DNA of 64,000 nucleotides from Saprospiraceae bacterium (GCA_016711125.1 JADJTQ010000002.1:620001-684000); one strand, 5' to 3'; shown: positions 19,335 through 30,000, counted from the first letter of the stretch. The notes: generated by a model not told the origin, from the letters alone. Translations and numbers: made by a program.

Positions 19335-20468
19335 ATGCCACATTATTCCGAGTACAATACATTCAGTGAGGCATTTGTTGGATTTTCTGACTACGCGCGT
19401 GACGAGGGATTAAATGTTGGTATCGATGAAACGATATATACCCTACATAGTGCCTTCTACGGATTATGGAAAGACGAACCTTTCTTTAGGTACGCACTCG
19501 CTACAATATGTTGTGCCAGGAAAGATGACAGGGCAGTTTTTGAACTTATTTATAATCGGTATTGGAGTGAAAAAGGAACAGAATTTAGTTACCGGGCAAG
19601 ATTAAAAAACCGAAGCAATCTTGAAAAGAAAACCAAAGGAACTTTGGTGATGCTCGGACAGCATTCTGATCAAAATAATGATGCTCCACAAAACAAAACT
19701 ACGAGTGGATCTAATAGTTTGGAAGCTCTGCGTACGACGGATTTTAGCCTGATCAGCCATATAGACGAGGAGGCATTCAATAATATTTGCCAGCAACTGG
19801 TCAGGGAGATGACTTTGCGGATTAAAAGAAAATATAAAAGAGGAAAACGAAATCAAGTCGATATTGTAAGAACCATAAGGCACGGCATACCATTGGGAGG
19901 TAATTTTGCTAAAATATATCATAAAGAAAAAAGGAGGGAGAAACTACGTCTAGTATTACTTTTAGATGTCAGTGGCTCAATGGATAAATATTCGTTTTAT
20001 CTCTTAAAGTTTATCTGGGTGTTGCGTCAACATTTTTCCCAAATAGAAGCTTTTACTTTCAGTACCCAACTAAAGCAAATAACGGAATCTCTAAATCATA
20101 AAACCCTTCAAGTGACACTCAATGCCCTTAGTCATGAAGCAGATCATTGGTCAAGTGGTACCAAAATAGGTCAATGTCTTAAAGAATTTGTTGATAAATT
20201 CGGTAAACGGATACTGAATGGCCGAACGATGACGATCATATTGAGTGATGGGCTGGAAACAGGAGAACCCAGTTTACTGGAGCAGCAATTGAAAAGGATT
20301 AAGATGAGGACTAAAAAACTTATATGGCTTAATCCTTTAAAAGGATCAGAGCTCTATCAGCCGATTCAAAGAGGCATGCAGGCGGCTCTTCCGCATTTGG
20401 ATGTTTTTCAAGCCGCACATAACCTCGAAAGTTTATTAACCCTAGAAAAAATTATGGCCAATGCATAA
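19335..20468 (+). CDS. coxE: CoxE, von Willebrand factor A domain protein
   Basis: 377 residues. The C-terminal VWA domain has an intact MIDAS, DVSGSMDKY at about 212-220, and TMTIILSDGLETG further on. The N-terminal half is the helical CoxE region (SLISHIDEEAFNNICQQ, RKYKRGKRNQVD). In CO dehydrogenase maturation it is the partner of the CoxD ATPase in assembling the active site. Starts 27 bp after coxD and overlaps coxF by 8 bp (ATGCATAA). Intact frame. Confidence 0.9.
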   Translation: MPHYSEYNTFSEAFVGFSDYARDEGLNVGIDETIYTLHSAFYGLWKDEPFFRYALATICCARKDDRAVFELIYNRYWSEKGTEFSYRARLKNRSNLEKKTKGTLVMLGQHSDQNNDAPQNKTTSGSNSLEALRTTDFSLISHIDEEAFNNICQQLVREMTLRIKRKYKRGKRNQVDIVRTIRHGIPLGGNFAKIYHKEKRREKLRLVLLLDVSGSMDKYSFYLLKFIWVLRQHFSQIEAFTFSTQLKQITESLNHKTLQVTLNALSHEADHWSSGTKIGQCLKEFVDKFGKRILNGRTMTIILSDGLETGEPSLLEQQLKRIKMRTKKLIWLNPLKGSELYQPIQRGMQAALPHLDVFQAAHNLESLLTLEKIMANA

Positions 20469-21441
20469 TCGAGATATCGAGCTGATCAATAAGTTGAATA
20501 ATGAGCGCAAGACCTATGCCAAAGCGATGGTGGTGAGGAGGCAATTACCCTCATCGGGCAAGCCAGGTGATTTTGCAATTATATTGGCCAACGGTAAAAT
20601 GCATGGATGGGTAGGAGGTGGTTGCACCCGTGGCATTGTACTGAAGGAGGCTTTGTTGGCGATTGCTGAAGGACGTTCGCGTTTTGTCAGGATCAGCCCT
20701 AATCAAGATCATGATGATATGCCCAATACCAAACTCTATCAAATGACTTGTCAAAGTGGGGGCGCTGTGGATCTATATATCGAGCCCGTATTGCCTCGAC
20801 CGCAGATGGTCATTTTTGGCCAATCTCATATCGGTATTGCTTTAGCTAAAATTTGTCTGGCCATGGACTATCGGGTGGTCGTGGTGCATCAGGATGCTGA
20901 TCAATCCACCTATGGTGATTTACCCAACTTAACTATGTTAAAATCTTATAATCAATCTGACCTCACTCAAAATAGCTATTTGGTAGTATGCACCCAGGGT
21001 CAAGGTGATGAGCAAGCACTACAAATGGCTTTGGAGACGGGTAGTGATTACGTTGCCTTTGTGTCAAGCCGCAAGAAAGCAAATGCGATTTTTACTAATC
21101 TTCGGCTAGAGGGTGACATTTGATCAGTTGAAAAAATTAGAACTCCAGCAGGTCTTGACATTCAGGCAAAATTGCCGGAAGAGGTTGCCATTAGTATCAT
21201 CGCTCAGATTATTGAAGACATTCGAAAGTCCGAAGTCACGGCCGAAGGAATACCAGCGTCGACGATTAGCATAACTATTGAGGATTATTATACAAATCCG
21301 GTATGTAACATTCCAGTCCATAAGTCAACCGCCAAGCATATTATCGAGTACCGGGGTGAAAAAGTGTATTTTTGTTGTGATGGTTGCAAAGTTAAATTCG
21401 AGCAAGAACCAGAAAAATATTTGGAAGTAGTTTCATCATAG
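20461..21441 (+). CDS. coxF: CoxF/XdhC maturation factor fused to a YHS domain, in-frame TGA
   Basis: 327 codons with one in-frame TGA at 21121-21123. The first part is XdhC: AMVVRRQLPSSGKPGD near residue 19, GWVGGGCTRG near 49, and a Rossmann-like MVIFGQSHIGIALAKI. After the stop, the same frame continues KIRTPAGLDIQAKLPEEVAI, the conserved C-terminal XdhC block, and then a YHS domain, NPVCNIPV...YFCCDGCKVKF. So translation is expected to pass this codon in the true gene; CGA (Arg) is the simplest original. XdhC/CoxF-type proteins deliver sulfurated Mo cofactor. The YHS domain binds metal and might relate to copper. Last cox gene here. Confidence 0.82.
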
Positions 21442-22200
21442 CTTTTAAAGTGTGGTTTTGATGCCCACCAATGTGTCGTCGGAAGTGACCACTACCTAAT
21501 CTCAGGGTTTTGGATTTAGTAATCGCAAAACCCGTAAAAGTGCCAAACGAGGGTAATAGCCCTTGACGATCACCGAAGTAGAAAGCAAGCAATTTCAGCG
21601 ATTGGAGACCATCACCTGCTAATCTGATACGGATCTATAACCGGCAATATTCTAAGCTTCAACCGTGTCGTCCGGGTAGCGTGAAAAAAAGAATTTATCG
21701 AGTCTATAACGGGATTCGTGGATCGATACGTCATTTTGCACAAACATATTCTTGTTGACGATGTCATGATTGCCTGGCACAAGCTGAAAATCGAGATTAT
21801 GAAATGAATCTCACAATTCGCAAGAATTGACCGAATCCTGGTTATAATGACTATGACTAATCGCCTACCACCAGGAGAGACTCGGAGGCAAATTCAAGAA
21901 ATAGGATGACACCGCTCATAATTGTCTAAAGTGACATGTCGGAGGAAGTAGATGCCAGAGTTCGGAAAAAGTTGGATCTTGACCGGATGCAAATCCGTGA
22001 CAATCAAGGTTGATAATACACTGCCCGGTGTGGATGCAGGGTTAATGGGTTGTCTTTTAGCACCAGTGTAATTAAGCCTTGATTGGTCCATAAGAACCTT
22101 GACATAACGTAAAATCCATCTATTGCCTGATTGTGAATCCGGCAAAGCCCCTTTTTCAGTCTACTAATCTTGGTATAATCTCAAAGATTTTCAATTTATT
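21442..22200. other. No intact gene; degenerate sequence
   Basis: About 760 bp between coxF and the sigma factor. The reverse strand has broken stretches with coding-like character, the longest at 21894-22145 (83 codons), but stops and frame changes interrupt all of them and I recognise no domain. Probably a decayed reverse-strand gene. No strong terminator after coxF was seen. Confidence 0.4.
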
Positions 22201-22201
22201 T

Positions 22202-22216
22202 GGGCTAATTTAGCCC
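22202..22216. promoter_or_regulatory. Perfect inverted repeat before the sigma-factor gene
   Basis: GGGCTAA, one central T, TTAGCCC. Both arms match perfectly. It ends 4 bp before the ATG at 22221, so it could be an operator or an RNA hairpin hiding the start of the sigma-factor gene. Confidence 0.45.
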
Positions 22217-22220
22217 GCCA

Positions 22221-22823
22221 ATGGAAAATAAGGAGACAAATAGAGAGCGTGATGAACTATTCGAACGAGAATTGCTCCCCCATGTTGATGCCTTAACGAC
22301 TTTTGCATATCACCTGACTTACCACGAGGAAGATGCAAAGGATCTGGTACAGGAGACTTTTATGAAAGCCTATCGTGCCCTCAATTCTTATGTAGAGGGA
22401 ACGAATGCTAAGGCATGGTTGTTTAAGATTCTGAAGAACGCGTATATCAACCAGTACCGGAAGAAAAGCCGACGTCCGACCAAGGTTGATTTTGAAGAAT
22501 TTATAGGGTATCAGGATAAGGAAGAAAGCAGCATTGCCGAATATCAGGATTTACGCACCGAGATTTTTGAAAATTTACTTGGAGATGAAGTTACTGTTGC
22601 GATCAATTCCTTACCGATAGATTTTCGTACCGTCATTCTTTTATGTGATGTAGAAGGATTTACTTACGAAGAAATTGCCAAAATCATAGATATACCCATC
22701 GGCACGGTTCGATCGAGATTGCACCGGGCACGAAACATGTTAAAGGATAAACTAAAGCAATATGCAGAGTCGCTGGGATTTGAGGATAAGCGAAGCAAGG
22801 CTGGAGATGACGAAAGCGAATGA
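22221..22823 (+). CDS. ECF-type RNA polymerase sigma factor
   Basis: 200 residues. Region 2 contains LTYHEEDAKDLVQETFMKAYRALNSY and WLFKILKNAYINQYRKKSR; region 4 contains LPIDFRTVILLCDVEGFTYEEIAKIIDIPIGTVRSRLHRAR. There is no region 3, so this is an ECF sigma factor. It is followed 76 bp later by a small gene placed where anti-sigma factors lie. A perfect inverted repeat lies directly upstream. The regulon is unknown. The close homologues I can recall in Bacteroidota are housekeeping-like stress sigma factors of about this length. Confidence 0.92.
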   Translation: MENKETNRERDELFERELLPHVDALTTFAYHLTYHEEDAKDLVQETFMKAYRALNSYVEGTNAKAWLFKILKNAYINQYRKKSRRPTKVDFEEFIGYQDKEESSIAEYQDLRTEIFENLLGDEVTVAINSLPIDFRTVILLCDVEGFTYEEIAKIIDIPIGTVRSRLHRARNMLKDKLKQYAESLGFEDKRSKAGDDESE

Positions 22824-22899
22824 AGAGTTTATTTTTTTGCCATTAGATTATTAATACCTGTTGATGAAATAATTTTAAAACGAGAAAAAAACCTAAGTC

Positions 22900-23138
22900 A
22901 TGCGTGCTCCCAACGAATTTACAGACTTTCGAAAAAAGTAGACATGATGCTTGACAAAGCATTAACGAAGGAAGCAGAAGAAGAAGTCTTGAGTAAGATT
23001 AAAGACAATCCGGATTACGAGAAGATGTTAACCAACGAGCGCAATTTTCGAGACTTCGTCCGAGGCAATGTAATCCGTCCGAAAGTGACACCCGAATTTA
23101 TCCAAAGTATCAAAGACAAAGTCAGAATACATCATTAG
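22900..23138 (+). CDS. Small anti-sigma-like protein, frameshifted
   Basis: ATG 22900 opens MRAPNEFTDFRKK and stops at TAG after the A6 run at 22931-22936. One extra A gives RKKVDMMLDKALTKEAEEEVL and an open frame to 23138, for about 79 residues. The helical pattern, the MLD-LTKE segment, and the ending FIQSIKDKV resemble the short anti-sigma proteins encoded after ECF sigma factors in Bacteroidota. The usual zinc-binding CxxC is missing. It is predicted to bind the upstream sigma factor; this rests on position and partial similarity. Confidence 0.6.
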
Positions 23139-23278
23139 CTGGCTTGGCTACCCTTTTTTATTGAATACGGGAAACTGGTAAAACTTAACGTTTCCCCACT
23201 CATATTTTCCCATATTAGTTCAATTTGTTAATAAGTCTATTCTGGCCAACAGTATAGGCTCTAGGTATTTAAGTTTTT

Positions 23279-24346
23279 ATGATCGAAAAACTAGTTGAAA
23301 TAGAAGCTCACTTTAAGCATCTTGAAGAGCAGATGACCGACCCGGAAATTCTGTCTAATATAGACCGATATTCTAAAATCAATAAAGAGTATAAGGACTT
23401 ACAGGAGATCATGGCCGTATTTGCCGAATATAGGAATGTGCTATCTAATATTGAATCCGCCAGAAACCACCTAAAGGACCCGGATGAAGAAATGAGGGAA
23501 ATGGCCGGATTGGAAGTAGAAACTCTGGAAGATCAAAAAGAAGAGTTGGATGAGCAGCTCAAGTATCTTTTAATACCCAGAGATCCGGATGATACAAAAG
23601 ATGTTGTTTTTGAGATCAGGTCAGGTACGGGTGGCGATGAGGCTGCGATATTTGCCGGTGACCTTTATCGCATGTATACCAAGTATTTCGAAACTCAGAG
23701 TTGGAAACAAGAGATCATGCAGATCAATGAAGGCACGGTAGGGGGCTACAGTAAAATTGTACTCGAAGTGTCGGGGCTGAATGTCTACGGAAAACTAAAA
23801 TTTGAATCTGGCGCTCATCGAGTGCAGAGAGTGCCGGTTACGGAAGCACAGGGTCGGGTGCATACTTCAGCAGCAACTGTAGTAGTAATGCCCAAGCTCG
23901 AAATGGATGATGTCGACATCAAAAAATCAGATCTGAAAGTTGATACTTTCAGGTCGAGTGGTGCAGGCGGTCAGCATGTCAACAAAACGGAATCGGGCGT
24001 ACGTTTTACCCATCTCCCAACCGGACTTGTTGCCGAGAGCACTGATGGTCGGTCTCAGATAAAAAATCGTGAGATCGCCATTCAACGGCTATATCAAAAA
24101 ATCTACGAGTCTCAACGCATTGCTTACGAAAACGAACAAGCTTCCAAAAGGAGATCATTGGTGGGCACTGGTGATCGATCTGACAAAATCAGAACATACA
24201 ATTATCCACAAAACCGGGTTACTGACCACCGGATCAATCTGACCCTGTATAATCTGGATCGTATTATGGAAGGCGATCTGGAGACTATCCTGGAGGGCCT
24301 GCAAGTAGCAGAAAATGCCGAAAAATTAAAGGGAGAGATGGTTTAA
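23279..24346 (+). CDS. prfA: Peptide chain release factor 1
   Basis: 355 residues, normal for RF1. The peptidyl-tRNA hydrolysis motif GGQ is in SSGAGGQHVNKTES at about 227-240. The stop-codon recognition tripeptide PxT is in RVPVTEAQGR at about 183-192. The C-terminal KIRTYNYPQNRVTDHR block distinguishes class I release factors of the RF1 type. It terminates translation at UAA and UAG. The presence of RF1 and the use of both TAG and TGA as normal stops in this window argue against stop-codon reassignment as an explanation for interrupted genes. Confidence 0.97.
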   Translation: MIEKLVEIEAHFKHLEEQMTDPEILSNIDRYSKINKEYKDLQEIMAVFAEYRNVLSNIESARNHLKDPDEEMREMAGLEVETLEDQKEELDEQLKYLLIPRDPDDTKDVVFEIRSGTGGDEAAIFAGDLYRMYTKYFETQSWKQEIMQINEGTVGGYSKIVLEVSGLNVYGKLKFESGAHRVQRVPVTEAQGRVHTSAATVVVMPKLEMDDVDIKKSDLKVDTFRSSGAGGQHVNKTESGVRFTHLPTGLVAESTDGRSQIKNREIAIQRLYQKIYESQRIAYENEQASKRRSLVGTGDRSDKIRTYNYPQNRVTDHRINLTLYNLDRIMEGDLETILEGLQVAENAEKLKGEMV

Positions 24347-24359
24347 TTGTTGGGAGTCG

Positions 24360-24720
24360 GAAGCCGGAAGTAAGGACTTTAAGGCGAAGGCCAAAGGCAC
24401 AACAAGTGTGCAGATCTAATTTTCTAAAGGCCAACCGTTGTCCAGAATCCGCAATCTACAATCAAAAGGTAGCGCAGGTTCTATACCCGCGGCTTGATCC
24501 CCATCTCCGCCGACTTGGAACCCCAATGCCTTGACACGCAACCCCAATTCTGAAGAAAGTTCCACTAAAATGCCGTTGTTGTGCGTCCTCGCCAACAACA
24601 TTCGGTAAAGGCATCCGAAATCTGCAATCTGCAATCTATCAGGGCTGTGGCTAAGGCGAAGGCTGGGGCCGGGGCAATCGGTAATCCGCAATCAACAATC
24701 AACAATCGACCGTGTGGTTC
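24360..24720. repeat. Intergenic word repeats (aatc-nGCaatc type)
   Basis: Short words recur: ATCCGCAATCTACAATC near 24445, AATCTGCAATCTGCAATC near 24619, AATCCGCAATCAACAATC near 24682, and AAGGCGAAGGC twice. No open frame with a recognisable product spans it. A related block with ATCCGTAATCTGCAATCTG lies near 45208. The 460-bp gap between prfA and the next gene is otherwise empty. Confidence 0.6.
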
Positions 24721-24833
24721 TAATTGAATCAAATTCCTCAATTGATGCGATAGTTAGCTCAGCTCAGTCACCTTGATCTTGTCCACTCACAACGAGTGTC
24801 TGAGATTTGAATAAACAAATAAATTCAGACAAG

Positions 24834-26294
24834 ATGAAAACTAAACTAATTTTCCTTTCCATAATTTTCTTCATATGCATTAGCCGGCTAGCTGCTCAGC
24901 ATGACAGTGTTCGATTAATTAATGAGCGCCTGCTACTTGATCTACCGATATGGGATTTTTCTTATTTAAAGGATGCATCAATTGCTGCTTACAATAAATA
25001 TAACTCTTTACCTTCAGACGGCCCGGTGCAGCCATCTTTTGGAGACTACATCAGGAGCTATGAAAATCCTTCAATGCAGCAAGCTTTGGCGATTACCAAA
25101 GACCTGCACAGCACCAATTATTACTTCCAGAATAAAATCTGGAATAAATTGCTGCGACCCGATACACGAAAAAAGAGAATTGTTAACAGAATCGTTGCCA
25201 ATGCCACTGCTGGTGCAGTTGATTATGCATTGGCTTATCAGGGTATGGTTTTTTCACCTGTATGGCTTCACGAAGAGTTTCATCGCAACGGGCTTAGTTT
25301 GGCGGGCATCGGAAGTTTTGATGACACCTACTATAAGTTGGGCGGCGATGGTGAGGCGGGCGGATCAGTAAGCAAGGTGTTGGACCAAGACCTCATCCGT
25401 TTTAAACAATTAGCTCCAATTGAAATGGTTCGATCATTTTCATCAGGTATAGAATCTCAGTATGAACTGATCCGGAATTTGCAGAAGGATAATTTTTTTC
25501 ATAAAACACAATATCCCAATGTAGTTATGAATATTCTGCTGACACAAGCCGCGGTAAGTTATGTCAATCAATTTAAACGCAGTGACTACGATAGTACGAT
25601 TGACAGTATGAATGCACGTGGCAACCGTATTGCTGATCGAGATTTTGTTGGATGGGATATGACGGCATGGGTTTACGATATGTTTCGACCGGAGGAGCCA
25701 TACACCGGAAGGGGTGTTCACCCAAACGGTAACGGAGTAAACCGGATTATAAAAAGATCTAGTCTTACTAGCGAAGAAGATGACTATCTCACTAAGATGG
25801 GCCAGTTGCAATATTTGAATTTTATTTCGCCTTCTATGATTGGAATTAATCGCATTAAAATTGGAGACAATACCGGATTTAATTTTGCCATGCGACACTA
25901 CCTCACCTCTTTCGGAAATGACATCAACCTGGATTTGTTTGTCGACCACCATAGTAAAATGTGGTTGGTTGGATTACATGCCTATCAGAATAAAGAAAAA
26001 CTGTATCCGGGTCTGGAACTTCAAAGGCAAGAGCTGATCATTCCAATAGGTAATAGAGAGCTGGTTACCAATCTTAAGGGCATGCTGTGGATGCAACCGG
26101 AAGACGAAAGCTTTTATGCCGTGGATGGTAAGGCCGGAGGTTTATTTCAATTCAGAACGCACTATAATCTGTCCAGATACTTAAGCATTTATCTCGAATG
26201 CGAGGCCAAGACCGATGGCTGGGTGGCGGGTAACCCATATTTGCAATCTAATGCCAATTTCCGAACCGGATTATATTTCGACATTAATAAATAA
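24834..26294 (+). CDS. Secreted protein with HExxH metalloprotease-like motif
   Basis: 486 residues from ATG 24834, chosen because it starts a normal signal peptide (MKTKLIFLSIIFFICI, cleavage after LAAQ); the frame is open to 24807. HEEFH at about residue 146-150 sits in an amphipathic helix after a hydrophobic stretch, the pattern of gluzincin-type zinc sites. The rest shows alternating beta-strand patterns toward the C-terminus (FRTHYNLSRYLSIYLECE, ANFRTGLYF), as in outer-membrane barrels. No family recognised. It may be an outer-membrane protein with a periplasmic metalloprotease-like part. Confidence 0.65.
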   Translation: MKTKLIFLSIIFFICISRLAAQHDSVRLINERLLLDLPIWDFSYLKDASIAAYNKYNSLPSDGPVQPSFGDYIRSYENPSMQQALAITKDLHSTNYYFQNKIWNKLLRPDTRKKRIVNRIVANATAGAVDYALAYQGMVFSPVWLHEEFHRNGLSLAGIGSFDDTYYKLGGDGEAGGSVSKVLDQDLIRFKQLAPIEMVRSFSSGIESQYELIRNLQKDNFFHKTQYPNVVMNILLTQAAVSYVNQFKRSDYDSTIDSMNARGNRIADRDFVGWDMTAWVYDMFRPEEPYTGRGVHPNGNGVNRIIKRSSLTSEEDDYLTKMGQLQYLNFISPSMIGINRIKIGDNTGFNFAMRHYLTSFGNDINLDLFVDHHSKMWLVGLHAYQNKEKLYPGLELQRQELIIPIGNRELVTNLKGMLWMQPEDESFYAVDGKAGGLFQFRTHYNLSRYLSIYLECEAKTDGWVAGNPYLQSNANFRTGLYFDINK

Positions 26295-26311
26295 TTAAAT
26301 AATTTGAAGAC

Positions 26312-26941
26312 ATGAATTTTTCAGGCCTTAACAAAAGAATATTTCGAATTTTCAGTTCGTCGATTGCAGTAGGGATTATCGGAGGTTGCATACTCTGGTC
26401 TTCCTTCCGGCCAGTGCCTTTAATGACTGAATTTTTGGTGCAATTGGGTATTTCAGAATCAGGGGCAGAATTAAAGATCAATAAAAGCTTATTGAGCAAA
26501 GAGTATTGCCGACACAGTGTGTTATCTCAAAAAAGCTGACGAATCATTAAAGATAATATTTGAAGCTGTATTTACCGATGCGCGGTACCAATTGAAAGAG
26601 GCAGAAGATCCGAATAGCAGTAAAAATATGGCATATAGAAGTTACTATGAAACACTGCTGAATTTAAGTCAGCAGTGTTTTCAAAATCAGGTCCATGACT
26701 GGCAAAAGAAGTATCCGGAAGATGAGTTGGAATTTATTAAAGGCAGGTTGATCCAATTTTTAGATGAGACGGAGGGGATCAATTTTTCAGCAGAACTTAT
26801 AAATAGAAAAGGCAAGATGATTTTTCTAAACAGTATCTGAATGAAGGTAAAAATAAAAGATGGAAACTGGCATTCCAAGCAGGAAAAGAGGTCATTGAAC
26901 CTGCAATAGAGTTTGTCCAAAAATGGATCAATGAGTTGTAA
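26312..26941 (+). CDS. Hypothetical membrane-anchored protein, frameshifted twice
   Basis: Three frames join into about 209 residues. The first frame has an N-terminal transmembrane helix (IAVGIIGGCILWSS, about 18-31). Near 26515 the second frame takes over as VCYLKKADESLKII. Near 26813 an extra A would give RKGKDDFSKQYLNEG and continue EPAIEFVQKWINEL to the TAA at 26939-26941. The periplasmic part is helical and charged. I do not recognise the family. It follows the HExxH gene by 17 bp, so the two are probably co-transcribed. Confidence 0.55.
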
Positions 26942-27054
26942 TTGCCGCGTGAGTAGATTGCTGTACTTGTCACAGCGCAGGAAAAAATCCTCTGATGCGC
27001 CTCAGGCCAAGTGATTTTTTTGCTTAAATTGAGTATGGTTTAAATGGTACCCTG

Positions 27055-30000
27055 TTGAGACAAATAATCTGGGTCGTGTTTGTTTTATGGATTACTATCG
27101 GAGCTGTAGCCCAGAGACCGCTTCAATTTTCATTTCAACAATTTTCAACTTCAGATGGCCTCAGCTCAAATCAAACGAATACAGTAGTTCAGGACCGAAA
27201 TGGTTATCTCTGGATTGGCACAACAGACGGTCTCCAACGATACGACGGTATACGCTATCGGTCCTTTAAATATCAACCGGATGATTCCACATCGCTACCT
27301 TCAAATCCTGTTTTGCATCTGCAATTAGATCATAAAGGTAGACTATGGGTTTTGATGGCAGATGGGCGGGTTGGAATTTTTGACACCGAACGGTTTCAAT
27401 TTAAAGATGTTTCTGTAAAGACTGAAAATGGCAATGGAAAACATGAAAGAAGTCGGGGCATCATAAGGGATCACGATGGGAATATCTTTTTATTGCTGGA
27501 GCGAAAGGAGCTTTATGTGTGGAGTGAGACTTCCCTTGGGTTCTCAAAAGCCTTTGCATTTCTACCCCAAACTGCAGAATGGCGCATCGAAAGTTTTGCC
27601 CACCAACCCGGAACCAAAAAGTACTGGTTTGGATTATTCGGAGGGGGATTTGCGGTATACAATGCCTTAACTCGACAAGTGAGTTATTCCGGGCACAATC
27701 TTGAAAAAGAGACTTTTATTGATCATTACAAAGATGTAAAGACCCCTTATAATCTATACTTTGATAAAAGTGAGCGTCTATGGTTTATGGATTGGCCTGA
27801 GTTTGTACCTTATATCTATTGCTGGGATCTCCGCCAAAGTAAACCATTATTGGAGAGGGCTGAATTCAATTCAACTTTGAAGACCTACGTAGAAGTAGCG
27901 CCACTATTTGAAGAAAAGGATGGAACGATTTGGGCTTATGGCGCCAAAGTATTGGCAAGATACAATCAGAATCAGGGAATCTTCGAGCATGTAGAAAACG
28001 GTGGAGCTTCAAGAAGAGGAATCGATTTTTCCGTGGTGACATCCCTCTTTGAGGACCGCGAACATAATATATGGCTTGCTACTTCAAGCAATGGTCTTTT
28101 TCGATTTAATCCGTCTCAGGAATTCTTCACAAATATCAAGCACCATAACCGGAACACGGGATTACGTGGCAGTGGAAGTCCAATGTCATTTGTCGAATTA
28201 AAAGATCGATCCATCATCGTTGGTGTGTGGGGAGATGGTCTGTATCGATACGATCAGGATTGGAACCAGTTACCTATTAATTTTCAAGGTGTCGACATTG
28301 AGCATGTTTCGATTTGGAGCATGTTTGAGTCAAAAGACAGCAATACCATTTGGATGGCTGGGCAAGCATCGATCATCATTAGATATGACCAGAAGAAATT
28401 TGAGACGAAGTCCTATTTTCCGGAAATACTTCAAGGAAGGACTATCCGTCAGCTAGTCGAAGATCATAATGGTAATCTCTGGTTGGGTACCCAGGGAAGG
28501 GGTGTCTATAAATGGAATACTGACAAGGGACAAGACCTTTTGCTTAGCGGGCCTGAGAAATATCAGGCGATTCCAAATACGACCATAAACCATATTTCAG
28601 TTGATTCAAAAGGTAATATATGGATCGCAACTCAGGTAAATGGTGTGTATGTAATTGATCCGACAACTAATTCAATCGTCGATCATCTTGCTCTGGAAGG
28701 AGGTCCAGGCAAAAAAATACCGGAAGAAGGGGTCTCCGCTGTCCTTGAATATGATGATTCGCTTACTATTATAAGCACTGCGACCTATATTGTTCTATAC
28801 AATCAAAACGATAATTCAACTTCGATTCTTGCAACACCTGGGAGTTTATCCGGGTACCTGACGGCCATGGAAAAGGATCATCAGGGTTATCTTTGGTTTA
28901 CTACTTCTAATGGTTTGTATAGAATGAATTTTTCAACAAAAATGATGGTACGATTTGACCGGAGAGATGGGCTTGAAGATGAGTACTTTACCATGGCTTC
29001 ATCCTATCGTTTGGGGGATGCTAGGATGATTTTTGGAGCCTCCGAAGAATTCGTCAGTTTTCAGCCGCAACGGATCCAATTGGATGGTGATTCAGTGAAT
29101 GTTTCGATTACAGGACTACAAGTGATGAACAAACAGATCATGATTGATTCACTTTCACCGTCTAATCCAATCAAGTTAACATATAAACAAAATGCATTAA
29201 GCATCGAGTACTCTCCACTCACCTACTTATCTCTCTATAAAGTGAAGTATAAAATGGAGGGACTGGAGGAAGAATGGCAGACCTCAAGTAATTATAGGGC
29301 TGTTTATTCTTATTTACCACCGGGTGAATATACATTTAAACTTTTTGCTAATGACTCCGAAGGCAGACCTGGAAAAATGTCCAGCATTCAGTTCGAGTTG
29401 GCACCTCCATTTTGGGCTACCTGGTGGTTTTACAGCTTAATTGCGTTGGTATTCCTGAGTCTACTTTATTGGTTTGATTCTGAAAGACTAAAGCGCAAAG
29501 AGGCCGTGTAGGCAATGCGTGTGGAAATTGCCACAAAATTACATAAGGAAATAGACGCAGCCTTAAACTCGATTAATATTCTGAGTGAAATGGCACGGAT
29601 TAAATCTAAAGATTATTCTTCAAAAGCAAATGAATATATCGAACAGATCAACGGAAAAAGTCAGAACATGATTATTGCAATGGATGACATGTTATGGACG
29701 ATCAGGCCGGAAAACGATCGTCTTTATAAGGTCGTCGAACGCTTTAAAGAGTATGTAGAAACGCTTAGAACCCGGCCGGAGACTTATATTGACCTTTTAA
29801 TTGGCAGTAAAATTGGTGATCAAAAACTGGATATGAAGCAGCGTCAGACCATTCTGAGATTATTTAAAGGTGGTATCACCAATGTAGTCAAAACTGGTGG
29901 TAATCATTGTCAGCTTTATATTAATATTGAAAAGGCTCATATCGTATACAATATTGAGTTTGATTCGGCAGAATTGGATGCGCAACAGATCAACAACTTA

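Noticed and set aside
21121..21123. TGA as a selenocysteine codon in the XdhC-YHS gene
   Set aside because: The site is not a known selenocysteine position, no SECIS-like hairpin was evident, and the gene stands among many error-broken genes.
24416..24691. 91-codon reverse frame after prfA
   Set aside because: Lies entirely in repeat words with unusual composition.
29509..29511. TAG as a reassigned or read-through codon in the Reg_prop kinase
   Set aside because: An intact RF1 gene is present and other genes use TAG as a normal stop. A C-to-T change from CAG is simpler.
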